64,000 nt of DNA from Sphingomonas sp. (GTDB lineage Bacteria; Pseudomonadota; Alphaproteobacteria; Sphingomonadales; Sphingomonadaceae): contig NZ_QFOB01000005.1 of NCBI RefSeq assembly GCF_003248515.1, positions 1 through 64,000 of the forward strand, in the 5' to 3' direction. The translations under genes were made by a program, and so were the position numbers. The notes beneath the pieces were generated by a model that saw only the letters and a program-made list of their open reading frames with translations, did not search any database and was not told where the DNA came from. Positions within the stretch are counted from its first letter, which is position 1, and each line of letters begins with the position of its first letter. Below are positions 18,001 to 25,905 of this stretch, piece after piece.

Positions 18001-18717
18001 ATGATCGCTCTCTCCGGCCTTGCCGTGATCCTGATCGGCTTCCTGCTCCGTCTCCAGCCCCTCCTCGTCGTCGCGGTCGCCGCTGCCGTCACCGGGCTCG
18101 CTGCGGGCATGGGGCCGATCGCGATCCTCGCGGCCTTCGGCAAGGCCTTCAACACGAACCGCTACGTCACCGTCGTCTATGTTCTGCTGCCCCTGATCGG
18201 CCTGCTGGAGCGCAACGGGCTGCAGGAGCGGGCTCGGGCCGTGGTGGCGAATATGCGGGGTCTTTCGCTGGGGCGGCTGCTGGCGGGCTATATGCTGCTG
18301 CGCCAGCTCACGGCGGGGCTCGGCCTCACCTCGATCGCGGGCCATCCGCAGACAGTGCGCCCGCTCGTCGCCCCGATGGCGGAGGCCGCCGCCGATCCCG
18401 AAGGCACGATGGCCGGGGCCGAGCGCGAGAAGATCCGCGCTCTCGCCGCCGCGACGGACAATATCGCGCTCTTCTTCGGGGAGGACGTGTTCATCGCGAT
18501 CGGATCGATCCTGCTGATGAAGGGCTTCCTCGAACAATATGGCATCATGATCGAGCCGCTGTCGCTGTCCGTCTGGGCGATTCCCACGGCGATCTGCGCT
18601 TTCCTGATCCACGGCGGAAGGCTGATGCTGTGGAAGCGGAAGGCCGCCCCTTCCGACCATGCCGGCTCTGTGACAGGAGCGGCCCGCACGGAAGAAGGGG
18701 AGGGGGGCGCCCGATGA
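18001..18717 (+). CDS. DUF969 family membrane protein, permease half
   Basis: The protein has 238 residues. The ATG at 18001 is chosen because the region before it translates to arginine-rich noise. There are several transmembrane segments (MIALSGLAVILIGFLLRLQP, VTVVYVLLPLIGLLERNGLQ) and a polar stretch AGLGLTSIAGHPQTVRPLVA typical of the family. DUF969 proteins occur with DUF979 proteins as two halves of a predicted inner membrane transporter. In Firmicutes the pair is often beside pyrrolidone-carboxylate peptidase, so 5-oxoproline is one suggested substrate; that is recalled knowledge and not shown here. The stop overlaps the next ATG (18714-18717). Confidence 0.85.
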   Translation: MIALSGLAVILIGFLLRLQPLLVVAVAAAVTGLAAGMGPIAILAAFGKAFNTNRYVTVVYVLLPLIGLLERNGLQERARAVVANMRGLSLGRLLAGYMLLRQLTAGLGLTSIAGHPQTVRPLVAPMAEAAADPEGTMAGAEREKIRALAAATDNIALFFGEDVFIAIGSILLMKGFLEQYGIMIEPLSLSVWAIPTAICAFLIHGGRLMLWKRKAAPSDHAGSVTGAARTEEGEGGAR

Positions 18718-19640
18718 TCTCCCTCGGCTTTCCCTATGCCGTCGCTGGGCTGATGTTCTCGGGGTTCGCGGCCTGGTCGTGCGCGCGCGCCCGCTGGCTG
18801 AACGGGCTGATGTGGGCTCTGCTCGCGCTGAGCTTTCTTGCTGGCGATTGGATCGGCGATGTCGGCAATGGCGTGCTGGTGCTCGCCCTCGTGACGGTCG
18901 CCACGATCGGCATCAGGCGCCCCGCGCCGTGCCCCGCTCTCGCGGAGGCGCGATCCGCCTCCGCCGCGCGCCAAGGCAATCGCCTGTTCCTTCCCGCGCT
19001 GGCCGTGCCGGTCATCACGATCGGCGGCACCTTCCTGTTCAAGGCGATGCCGTCCCTGTTCGATCCGAAGCAGGCCACGCTCATCGCGCTCACGGTGGCG
19101 GCGATCGCGGGGCTCGGGCTTGCGACATGGCTGTTCCGCGCCTCGGCGCTGGAGCCGCTGGAGGAAGGCGCGCGGCTGATGGATTCGGTCGGCTGGGCGG
19201 CGATCCTGCCGCAGATGCTGGCCGCGCTCGGCGCGCTGTTCGCAGCGGCGGGGCTGGGCGAAACGATGGGCAGTATGCTCGGCGCGATCCTGCCGGAGGG
19301 CAGCCTGATCGCGGCGGCGCTTGTCTATATGGGCGGCATGGCGCTGCTCACGATGGCGATGGGCAATGCCTTCGCCGCATTTCCGGTGATGACAGGGGCG
19401 GTCGGCCTGCCGCTTCTGGTGCATGTGCATCATGGCAATCCGGCAGCGGTGGCGGCACTCGGCATGCTGTCGGGCTTCTGCGGCACATTGCTCACGCCGA
19501 TGGCGGCCAATTTCAATATCGTGCCAGCCAATCTCCTCGATCTTTCCAGCCGCTATGCGGTGATCCGCGCGCAGGCACCCACCGCGATCCTGCTGTGGAT
19601 CGCCAATCTCCTGATCCTCTTTCTGCTGGCTTTCCGATGA
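18714..19640 (+). CDS. DUF979 family membrane protein, permease half
   Basis: The protein has 308 residues and about 8-9 hydrophobic segments. Conserved parts include LAVPVITIGGTFLFKAMPSL, MGGMALLTMAMGNAFAAFPV and TGAVGLPLLVHVHHGNPAAV, and it ends in a hydrophobic helix. The ATG at 18714 is inside the TGA of the DUF969 gene, and its own stop overlaps the DUF2891 ATG (19637-19640). Translation of the three genes is therefore tightly coupled. It is predicted to form a transporter with the DUF969 protein; the substrate is unknown. Confidence 0.88.
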   Translation: MISLGFPYAVAGLMFSGFAAWSCARARWLNGLMWALLALSFLAGDWIGDVGNGVLVLALVTVATIGIRRPAPCPALAEARSASAARQGNRLFLPALAVPVITIGGTFLFKAMPSLFDPKQATLIALTVAAIAGLGLATWLFRASALEPLEEGARLMDSVGWAAILPQMLAALGALFAAAGLGETMGSMLGAILPEGSLIAAALVYMGGMALLTMAMGNAFAAFPVMTGAVGLPLLVHVHHGNPAAVAALGMLSGFCGTLLTPMAANFNIVPANLLDLSSRYAVIRAQAPTAILLWIANLLILFLLAFR

Positions 19641-20632
19641 CCGCTCTTACTGCCGAAACCGCCGCCGCCTTCGCCCGCCTCACGCTGGGGCATGTCGGGC
19701 GCGAATATCCCTACAAGATGGATCATGTCCTGTTGGGGGATGGGGATGCGATGCCGCCGCGCCTGCTCCACCCGATCTTTCACGGCAGTTTCGATTGGCA
19801 CAGCTGCGTCCATGGCTGGTGGCAGTTGCTCACGTTGGCGCGCCTCCATCCGGAGATGCCGGAAGCCGCCGCCATCGCCGTGCGCGCGGATGAGATGCTG
19901 GTGCCAGGCAAGGTGGCGGGCGAACTGGCCTATCTCTCCCGTCCGCTCTCGGCCGCGTTCGAGCGGCCTTATGGCTGGGCGTGGCTGCTCGCCCTGCATG
20001 GCGAGGCATCCCGCCACATGGCGGCAGGCTGGGGCGATGCCCTCGCGCCGCTGGCCCATGCCTTCGCGCGCCGCTTCGCGGATTATCTGCCCAAGCTCAC
20101 CTATCCCTTGCGCGTGGGCACGCACGGGAACAGCGCCTTCGCACTGATCCACGCCGCGCGCTGGGCGCGGATCCACGATCCCGATCTGCTCGCCCTGATC
20201 GCGGCGCGAGCGCAGCATTGGTATGCGGGCGATCGGGCCGCGCAGGCATGGGAGCCGGCCGGCGACGAATTCCTGTCGGGCACCTTGTGCGAGGCGATGC
20301 TGATGTCAGAATTGCTCGCGCCCGATCCGTTCCGCCTCTGGTTCGATGCGTTCCTGCCCGATGTCGCGGCGGGGCGGCCCGAAACCCTGTTCACCCCCGC
20401 CTTCGTCTCGGATCGAAGCGACGGGAAGATCGCGCATCTGGATGGCCTGAATCTCAGCCGTGGCTGGTGCTGGCGCACGCTGGCGGATCGGCTCGGCCCG
20501 GCGCATCCGGCCCATGCCGGCGCGCTTGCGACGGCCGATGCGCATATCGCCGCCGCATTACCGCATCTGGCGGATGATTATGCCGGGGAACATTGGCTGG
20601 CGACATTCGCGCTGCTCGCCCTCACGGCCTGA
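19637..20632 (+). CDS. DUF2891 family protein
   Basis: The protein has 331 residues with no signal peptide or membrane segment, so it is probably cytoplasmic. It is rich in Trp and His motifs: YPYKMDHVL, HPIFHGSFDWHSCVHGWWQL, RVGTHGNSAF, and LSRGWCWRTLADRLG. The pattern of paired His/Trp in an all-helical protein resembles alpha/alpha-barrel enzymes, but that is a guess. It belongs to an uncharacterised family. Coupling to DUF969-DUF979 suggests it acts on the transported compound. Confidence 0.88.
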   Translation: MTALTAETAAAFARLTLGHVGREYPYKMDHVLLGDGDAMPPRLLHPIFHGSFDWHSCVHGWWQLLTLARLHPEMPEAAAIAVRADEMLVPGKVAGELAYLSRPLSAAFERPYGWAWLLALHGEASRHMAAGWGDALAPLAHAFARRFADYLPKLTYPLRVGTHGNSAFALIHAARWARIHDPDLLALIAARAQHWYAGDRAAQAWEPAGDEFLSGTLCEAMLMSELLAPDPFRLWFDAFLPDVAAGRPETLFTPAFVSDRSDGKIAHLDGLNLSRGWCWRTLADRLGPAHPAHAGALATADAHIAAALPHLADDYAGEHWLATFALLALTA

Positions 20633-20678
20633 GGGCCGGTGTCGTCCTGCGCGGGAAGGCGCATTTCCGGGCGGATTC

Positions 20679-20933
20679 TCAGCAGATCATCCTGTCGCCA
20701 TGGCGGGCGCATGGGAGGGGAATCCAGATCGGATCGAAGATCGCCGCAGGCGAGTATGCCCCGTTTCCGTCGGTGGGCAGCGGGGGCAAAAGGATCGTTG
20801 CCGATGCAGCCGCCGGGCGATCCGGCGGGGTGGCGTGGCGTGCGGCGATATCAGGCGCTCCGGGCTCCCGCCGCATCTCCGGCGGGGTCATGAAGGCTGA
20901 TATCGCCACAAACGCAACGAATACACCAAACAT
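20679..20933 (-). CDS. Possible small membrane-anchored protein
   Basis: This 84-residue frame lies in a 389-base gap. It begins MFGVFVAFVAISAF, a plausible signal anchor, and continues as a Pro/Ala-rich tail with ILLPPLPTDGNGAYSPAAIF. I see no clear ribosome site upstream and recognise no family. The rest of the gap (20633-20678 and 20934-21021) holds nothing I can identify. It could equally be a chance open frame in GC-rich DNA. Confidence 0.3.
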   Translation of the reverse strand: MFGVFVAFVAISAFMTPPEMRREPGAPDIAARHATPPDRPAAASATILLPPLPTDGNGAYSPAAIFDPIWIPLPCARHGDRMIC

Positions 20934-21021
20934 GGTGTGTTAACGCCATGTAAGGCTCCAGGTTCCCGAAAAGAGGAAAGATTTTCGGGAGGGGGGTGTG
21001 GAATGCCGCCCCCGCCGGCGA

Positions 21022-21240
21022 TCAATCCTTCAGATCGGGCTCGAGCAACCGGTGCATGTGGGCGATCACATAGCGCATCTCGGCATCGTCGACCGACTTC
21101 TGCGCCGCGCCGCGCCAGGCATCCTCGGCGGACTTGTAGTCGGGATAGAAGCCCACGACATCGAGCGCCGAGAGATCGACGAAATCGAGGCCGCGGGGAT
21201 CCTTGACCCTGCCGCCGAAGACGAGATGGAGCTTGCTCAA
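21022..21240 (-). CDS. DUF4170 family small protein
   Basis: The protein has 72 residues and starts at a TTG (21238-21240) with AAGGAAGG upstream. The sequence SKLHLVFGGRVKDPRGLDFV then DLSALDVVGFYPDYKSAEDA is the typical DUF4170 pattern, seen widely in alphaproteobacteria. The function is unknown. It lies downstream of the MlaC-like gene on the same strand, but a large inverted repeat (21269-21352) sits between them. Confidence 0.85.
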   Translation of the reverse strand: MSKLHLVFGGRVKDPRGLDFVDLSALDVVGFYPDYKSAEDAWRGAAQKSVDDAEMRYVIAHMHRLLEPDLKD

Positions 21241-21268
21241 CTGCGCGTTCCTTCCTTGAACGTAAAGT

Positions 21269-21352
21269 GAGCCTGACCCACCTTTGTCGCGGAGGCAGAG
21301 CGCGTCTGTCGCGGCAGCCCGGATGCTCCCGCGACAAAGGTGGGTCAGGCTC
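21269..21352. repeat. 26-bp perfect inverted repeat with 32-base loop
   Basis: The left arm 21269-21294 begins GAGCCTGACCCACCTTTGTC and is exactly complementary to the right arm 21327-21352. The loop also repeats TGTCGCGG. A perfect stem this long is unusual. It sits between two minus-strand genes, about 22 bases past the MlaC-like stop codon. There is no T run, so it is not a typical intrinsic terminator. It may be a REP-type or MITE-like element or a transcript-end hairpin. Confidence 0.85.
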
Positions 21353-21374
21353 TCCTGCCGCGCGAACCGTCGGT

Positions 21375-21977
21375 TCAGCCGCGCGCCTTCATTCGTTTGA
21401 CCAACGCGTCGAAACCTTCGCGTTGAATGACGCTGTCGAAATCCGCCGCCTGCGCCATGGCGACGTTAATGCCCGCCACGCGCAGATTCGCAACCTTCCA
21501 TGCGCCACCAACCTGAGAAACCGACCAAACGGCGGCCATCGGCTGGCTTCCGGGCTTGATGACCTGCGTCATCACGTCCACCCCGCCGCCGGGCGCGGGC
21601 TGCGCCCGGACCATCTTGATGGTCGCGTCCGCATATTCGAACAGGCGATCGGCATAGGTGCCCACGATATAAGCGGGCAGCGCGGCCTTGTACGCGGCCT
21701 TCTGGGCGGGCGTGATCGTGGGCAGCCAGCGGCGGATCAGCCGATCGCCGATCTGGTCGACCGCGACATGGCTGGCCAGCAGGGTGCGAAACTGGGCCTT
21801 CGCGGTCGTCTTGTTGCCGGATTTCATCGCGGCGAAGCCGTCCGCCGTCAGCGTCTGGATGAAGCGCTGGGGATCGGAGGAATCCACCGCGGCCTGCGCC
21901 GGTGCGATGGCGATCGGCGCGCTGAATGCGGTGACGGTGAAGGCGAGCGCGGTCAGGAGCGAACGTGGGGAGGGCAT
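21375..21977 (-). CDS. MlaC/Ttg2D-type phospholipid-binding protein, periplasmic
   Basis: The protein has 200 residues from the ATG at 21977, chosen because it begins the signal peptide MPSPRSLLTALAFTVTAFSA; a longer start at 22016 is possible. The body matches the MlaC family (toluene tolerance Ttg2D): FIQTLTADGFAAM, FRTLLASHVAVDQIGDRLIR and TYADRLFEYADATIKMVRAQ, then a conserved VGGAWKVANLRVAGINVAMA. Such proteins shuttle phospholipids between the outer membrane and an MlaFEDB ABC transporter. No other mla genes are in the window, so it is a stand-alone copy here. Confidence 0.87.
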   Translation of the reverse strand: MPSPRSLLTALAFTVTAFSAPIAIAPAQAAVDSSDPQRFIQTLTADGFAAMKSGNKTTAKAQFRTLLASHVAVDQIGDRLIRRWLPTITPAQKAAYKAALPAYIVGTYADRLFEYADATIKMVRAQPAPGGGVDVMTQVIKPGSQPMAAVWSVSQVGGAWKVANLRVAGINVAMAQAADFDSVIQREGFDALVKRMKARG

Positions 21978-22080
21978 GAAAAAGGGTCTCTCGGATGAAG
22001 ATCTGGGAGAAAGCATGAGGCAAGGCTAGCGTTCCCGTCGTGAACGCCAGCCGAACCGTGATTCGCGGCGAAGGGTGGGA

Positions 22081-22527
22081 TCAGCCGGAGACCTTTTCCC
22101 GGCCGGCGGCCAGAGCGGCCACACCCGCCGCGCTGGCGGCCTTGGCGGCATCGCCGAAGAGGCTGCTCACCTGGCTGCGCAGCGCTTCCTTGTCGAGCGC
22201 GGTTCCCTTCACGGCATCCAGGCCCGCGTCGCGCCCGGCGGTGATCGCGGCCGCCGCCGCCGCCGCAAGCTTGTCGCCCAGCGGCGCGAGCAAAGCCTTT
22301 TCCTTCTCGCCGCGCGGGATCAGGGCGCCTGCCGCCGCGCCCAGCGCGATCCCGCCGAGCAGGGCGGCGAGCGGATTCGCCTCGATCAGCGAAACGGTGG
22401 AGTGCACGGCGCCCGTGGCCTTCTCGCGCGCGGCTTCATAGGCGCTTGTCACCTTCGTCGCGGCGGTCTTGCCTTCCGGGGCCGCCGCCGTCGCGGTCTT
22501 GGCGGCCTTCTTTTCGGTCTTGCTCAT
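22081..22527 (-). CDS. Ala/Lys-rich membrane-associated small protein
   Basis: The protein has 148 residues. A Lys/Ala-rich N-terminus (MSKTEKKAAKTATAAAPEGK) is followed by a helical part and a glycine-rich hydrophobic hairpin (NPLAALLGGIALGAAAGALI), then a long alanine-rich helix. This resembles DUF883/ElaB-like membrane-anchored stress proteins. No enzymatic motif is seen. Its ATG overlaps the end of the DUF3618-like gene by 4 bases, and it is the last gene of a four-gene minus-strand cassette. The function is unknown. Confidence 0.7.
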   Translation of the reverse strand: MSKTEKKAAKTATAAAPEGKTAATKVTSAYEAAREKATGAVHSTVSLIEANPLAALLGGIALGAAAGALIPRGEKEKALLAPLGDKLAAAAAAAITAGRDAGLDAVKGTALDKEALRSQVSSLFGDAAKAASAAGVAALAAGREKVSG

Positions 22528-22841
22528 GAAGCATCTCCTTGTCTCGATTTGCGACGTCCCGATTTCGGGCGCTTCGATTTCCTGTGAAACAGGCGTGCGC
22601 CGATGAGGGCGCCGATTCCCGCCACGATGGCGGATGCGGCGATCGGACGCTCACGCACCGCCTCCACCGCATCGACCGCCACTTCACCGCTCTTGCGCTT
22701 GATGCTTTCGATGGCGTCGCTCGCCAGGCTGGCCGGGCGAAGCCGTGCCTCCACCTCGCGGATCACCGCGCGCAACTGATCGCGCGCGGCGGCGGCGCGC
22801 GCGCGGGCGGCGGCGAGTTCCGGATCGGTCATGCCGCGCAT
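22524..22841 (-). CDS. DUF3618-like small membrane protein
   Basis: The protein has 105 residues. A helical N-terminus (DPELAAARARAAAARDQLRA) leads into VIREVEARLRPASL and then IKRKSGEVAVDAVEAVRERP. One transmembrane segment (AASAIVAGIGALIGARLF) and a basic tail follow. This is the DUF3618 layout. The start could be the fourth residue (MTDPE). It lies between the holin-like and the Ala/Lys-rich genes and overlaps the latter by 4 bases. The trio is commonly found together in sphingomonads, but the function is unknown. Confidence 0.8.
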   Translation of the reverse strand: MRGMTDPELAAARARAAAARDQLRAVIREVEARLRPASLASDAIESIKRKSGEVAVDAVEAVRERPIAASAIVAGIGALIGARLFHRKSKRPKSGRRKSRQGDAS

Positions 22842-22845
22842 CCGT

Positions 22846-23172
22846 TCACTTCAGCATCTCGCTGAACCGCTTCGCGGCGAGCCAGCCGAGCAGGCCGGCC
22901 ACGATCAGCGCGATCAGCGCGGCCACAGCGAGCCCGCCCGCCGGGCCGATCCATCGCGCCAGCGCCATGCCCAGCGCCGCCACCAGCACGATCACCGCGG
23001 CATTGGCGAGGATCAGCGCCACGATGATGAGCGCGGCGCCGATCTTCGCGGCGCCGGCCCACGCCGCCACCGTCTTGCGGACCAATGCGATCTCGGCCTG
23101 CGCGAAGGCGCGGCCGGCCTCGATCAGCCGCGCGAGAAGCTCGCGCAGCGATGCTTCGTGACTTGCCCCCAC
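22846..23172 (-). CDS. Phage holin superfamily III-type small membrane protein
   Basis: The protein has 108 residues. A cytoplasmic helix (SLRELLARLIEAGRAFAQAE) precedes two strongly hydrophobic segments (AALIIVALILANAAVIVLVA and AVAALIALIVAGLLGWLAAK). This matches the Actinobacterial holin-X/YqjE-like family. There are no phage genes nearby, so this is a housekeeping envelope protein rather than a lysis holin. It is the second gene of the cassette, 8 bases after the gene at 23181-23693. Confidence 0.78.
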   Translation of the reverse strand: MGASHEASLRELLARLIEAGRAFAQAEIALVRKTVAAWAGAAKIGAALIIVALILANAAVIVLVAALGMALARWIGPAGGLAVAALIALIVAGLLGWLAAKRFSEMLK

Positions 23173-23180
23173 GTCGTGCG

Positions 23181-23693
23181 TCAGGCCGAAGGCGCGTCTT
23201 TATCGGAAGTGGATCCGGTATCGACGCCGGCCCTGGCGAGGCGGGCGATGATGAAGCCCAGCGCCGCCGCCGTGCCCACCGCCACCGCCGGGGCCTTGGC
23301 CACCATGTCGCGCGCCTCGTGGAACAGATCGTCCACGTCCTTGCCCTTCAGCGCATCGTTGAAGGAGGCGATGCCATCGGCGGCGCGGCGGGCATAATCG
23401 CCATATTGGCTGCCGACCTTTGCATCCACCTGGCCGGCGGCGTCGTTGATCAGGCGGATGAATTCGTCGAGCGCGCCGGTCGTCTTGTCCTTGCTCAGCA
23501 GCGCATATTCGCGCGCCCGGTCGTAGCCCTGCGTCTTCACCTCGTCGAATCGCTCGAAGAAGGCGCCGCGCGTCGCGCCCGCCTCGCCGGTGGTCGATCC
23601 TCCGGTGCTTGTCGTCGTCTCTTCGCCGGTTTCGCTGGCGCCGTTGATGATGTGATCGGTGCCTTCCGGCAGGGGCGTTTCGGCTGCGGCCAT
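23181..23693 (-). CDS. Small membrane protein with DUF883-like C-terminal anchor
   Basis: The protein has 170 residues from the ATG at 23693, with GGAGA upstream; the longer open frame is antisense to enolase. An acidic, Thr/Gly-rich N-terminus of about 45 residues is followed by helices (FFERFDEVKTQGYDRAREYA; DKTTGALDEFIRLINDAAGQ) and a weakly hydrophobic anchor (VAVGTAAALGFIIARLARAG). It is first in the four-gene cassette and divergent from eno, so the promoter lies in 23694-23826. The function is unknown; an envelope or stress role is a guess from the layout. Confidence 0.75.
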   Translation of the reverse strand: MAAAETPLPEGTDHIINGASETGEETTTSTGGSTTGEAGATRGAFFERFDEVKTQGYDRAREYALLSKDKTTGALDEFIRLINDAAGQVDAKVGSQYGDYARRAADGIASFNDALKGKDVDDLFHEARDMVAKAPAVAVGTAAALGFIIARLARAGVDTGSTSDKDAPSA

Positions 23694-23826
23694 GGGCTGT
23701 CTCCTTCTTCGCTTCCAATGCATGGCCGCGCGGGCGCGTTCCATGTCTGCGCTGGCATTATTGCCCTTTTCCGGGGCGCCCGATAGAGGCCGTCCCATCT
23801 TTTGAAACTGACCGGAGACCGCCCAA

Positions 23827-25104
23827 ATGACCGCGATCGTCGACGTCCACGCCCGCACCGTGATCGACAGCCGGGGCAACCCCACGGTCGAGGTTGATGT
23901 TACGCTGGAGGATGGCAGCTTCGGCCGCGCCGCCGTGCCATCGGGCGCGTCGACTGGCGCGCGCGAGGCGGTCGAGAAGCGCGATGGCGACAAGAGCCGC
24001 TGGCTCGGCAAGGGCGTGGATGCCGCCGTCGATGCGGTGAATGGCGAAATTGCCGAGGCGGTGGAGGGCCTGGAGGCTGAGGATCAGGCCGAGATCGATG
24101 GCGTGATGATCGAGCTGGACGGGACGGACAACAAATCCCGCCTGGGCGCGAACGGCATTCTCGGCGTCAGCCTCGCGGTCGCCAAGGCGGCGGCCGAGGC
24201 GCGCGGCCTGCCGCTGTATCGCTATGTCGGCGGCGTGGCCGCGCATCTGCTGCCCACGCCGATGATGAACATCATCAATGGCGGCGCGCATGCCGATAAT
24301 CCGATCGATTTCCAGGAATTCATGATCATGCCGCTGGGCGCCGAAAGCCTGCTGGATGCGGTGCGCTGCGGCGCGGAGATCTTCCACACGCTGAAGAAGG
24401 AGCTTCACGACAAGGGGCTCGCCACGGCGGTGGGCGACGAGGGCGGCTTCGCGCCGAATCTCGCCAGCCCGAAGGCCGCGCTGGATTTCATCATGCAGTC
24501 GATCGAAAAGGCCGGCTATCGCCCGGGCGAGGAAGTGGCGATCGCGCTGGATTGCGCCGCGTCCGAATTCTTCAAGGGCGGCGTCTATGATCTGGAAGGC
24601 GAGGGGCGGAAGCTCTCGTCGGCCGAAATGGCCGATTATCTGGCGGAACTGGCCGCCGGCTATCCGATCGTCTCGATCGAGGATGGCATGGCCGAGGATG
24701 ACTGGGAGGGCTGGAAGATCCTGACGGACAAGCTGGGCGGCAAGGTGCAGCTGGTGGGAGACGACCTGTTCGTCACCAATCCGGCGATCCTTTCGGAAGG
24801 CATTGCCAAGGGGCTCGCCAATTCGCTGCTCGTGAAGGTCAACCAGATCGGCACGCTCTCCGAAACGCTGGCCGCCGTCAGCATGGCCCAGCAGGCCGGC
24901 TACACCGCCGTCATGTCGCATCGTTCGGGCGAGACGGAGGATTCCACGATCGCGGATCTCGCCGTCGCCACCAACTGCGGCCAGATCAAGACGGGCAGCC
25001 TCGCCCGTTCGGACCGGCTCGCCAAATATAATCAGCTCATCCGCATCGAAGAGGAACTGGGCGCGATCGGCCGCTATGCGGGGCGCAGCGCGCTCAAGAT
25101 CTGA
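23827..25104 (+). CDS. eno: Enolase (phosphopyruvate hydratase)
   Basis: The protein has 425 residues, full length for bacterial enolase. It has DSRGNPTVEVDV at the N-terminus, the substrate loop PSGASTGAREA, the acid/base region with GDEGGF, SIEDGMAEDDWEGW and DDLFVTNP for Mg2+ binding, LLVKVNQIGTLSETL with the catalytic Lys, and the signature SHRSGETEDSTIADLAV. It catalyses 2-phosphoglycerate to phosphoenolpyruvate in glycolysis. It is followed at once by an inverted repeat at 25104-25157 that probably ends the transcript. Confidence 0.98.
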   Translation: MTAIVDVHARTVIDSRGNPTVEVDVTLEDGSFGRAAVPSGASTGAREAVEKRDGDKSRWLGKGVDAAVDAVNGEIAEAVEGLEAEDQAEIDGVMIELDGTDNKSRLGANGILGVSLAVAKAAAEARGLPLYRYVGGVAAHLLPTPMMNIINGGAHADNPIDFQEFMIMPLGAESLLDAVRCGAEIFHTLKKELHDKGLATAVGDEGGFAPNLASPKAALDFIMQSIEKAGYRPGEEVAIALDCAASEFFKGGVYDLEGEGRKLSSAEMADYLAELAAGYPIVSIEDGMAEDDWEGWKILTDKLGGKVQLVGDDLFVTNPAILSEGIAKGLANSLLVKVNQIGTLSETLAAVSMAQQAGYTAVMSHRSGETEDSTIADLAVATNCGQIKTGSLARSDRLAKYNQLIRIEEELGAIGRYAGRSALKI

Positions 25105-25157
25105 TGTCTTCCGTCTTCCGTCTTCCGGAAGCGGGACGGCCCGTTTCCGGAAGACAT
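25104..25157. terminator. Inverted repeat after eno
   Basis: ATGTCTTCCG (25104-25113) is complementary to CGGAAGACAT (25148-25157), with an inner TTCCGGAA palindrome and repeats of TCTTCCG in between. There is no strong T run. It probably forms the 3' end of the eno transcript. Confidence 0.5.
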
Positions 25158-25263
25158 GTATTTCGTGCACGCAAGCCGAACTGTGCCCCGGTTAAGCCAC
25201 AATTCGTTGTCTGGCGTTCAGGTTCGGATATCCTTGCAGGCTCCCCGTTTGGAGTCGCCCGCG

Positions 25264-25905
25264 ATGATGTTCGAGGAAGATCTGCGTCGTTCCCCCACCT
25301 GTCTGATCGTGCCCGGCCTCGGCAATAGCGGCCCGGCCCACTGGCAGACCATCTGGGAGCAGGAGCGCGCCGATTGCACGCGGGTGGAGCTTGGCTGCTG
25401 GGATGCGCCCGTGCGCAATGTGTGGATCGGCCGGATCGATCAGGCCGTCCGCGCGGCCGCCGGACCGGTCGTGATCGTCGCGCACAGCCTTGGTTGCGCC
25501 GCCGTTGCCTGGTGGGCGGGGCTATTGGGGCAGGATGTCACAAGCCGTGTCGCGGGCGCTCTTCTGGTCGCGCCGCCGGATGCCGATCGCTACGAATCGA
25601 ATGACGTGATTGCCCGCTTCGCACCGGTTCCTCTGGCGCCGCTGCCGTTTCCGGCGCTCGTGGTGGCGTCGACCGACGATCCCTATTGCCGGATCGATCG
25701 CGCGCAGGAGATGGCGGCCGCCTGGCTGGCCGATTTCGTCATGCTGGAGGATGTGGGCCACATCAATGCCGCGTCGGGGCTTGGTCGCTGGGGCGAGGGG
25801 CAGGCGTTGCTCGATCGCCTGCTGGAAGGCGATGTCCGCCGTCGCAGCGCGGCCCGCCCGCCGATCCTTCAGGCCGCTCTTCCGAAACACGCCACGATGC
25901 GGTGA
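25264..25905 (+). CDS. RBBP9/YdeN family alpha/beta hydrolase
   Basis: The protein has 213 residues from the ATG at 25264; residues upstream in the longer frame do not match the family. It has TCLIVPGLGNSGPAHWQTIW near the N-terminus, the nucleophile elbow VAHSLGC (Ser), ASTDDPY with the Asp, and VGHINAASGLG with the His. These are the hallmarks of the RBBP9/YdeN serine hydrolases. Natural substrates of the family are poorly known. It stands alone between eno and nrdA. Confidence 0.9.
   Translation: MMFEEDLRRSPTCLIVPGLGNSGPAHWQTIWEQERADCTRVELGCWDAPVRNVWIGRIDQAVRAAAGPVVIVAHSLGCAAVAWWAGLLGQDVTSRVAGALLVAPPDADRYESNDVIARFAPVPLAPLPFPALVVASTDDPYCRIDRAQEMAAAWLADFVMLEDVGHINAASGLGRWGEGQALLDRLLEGDVRRRSAARPPILQAALPKHATMR

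Noticed and set aside
22846..23172. Holin-like gene as sign of a prophage
   Set aside because: No phage structural, lysis or integrase genes are nearby; the gene belongs to a conserved small membrane protein cassette.
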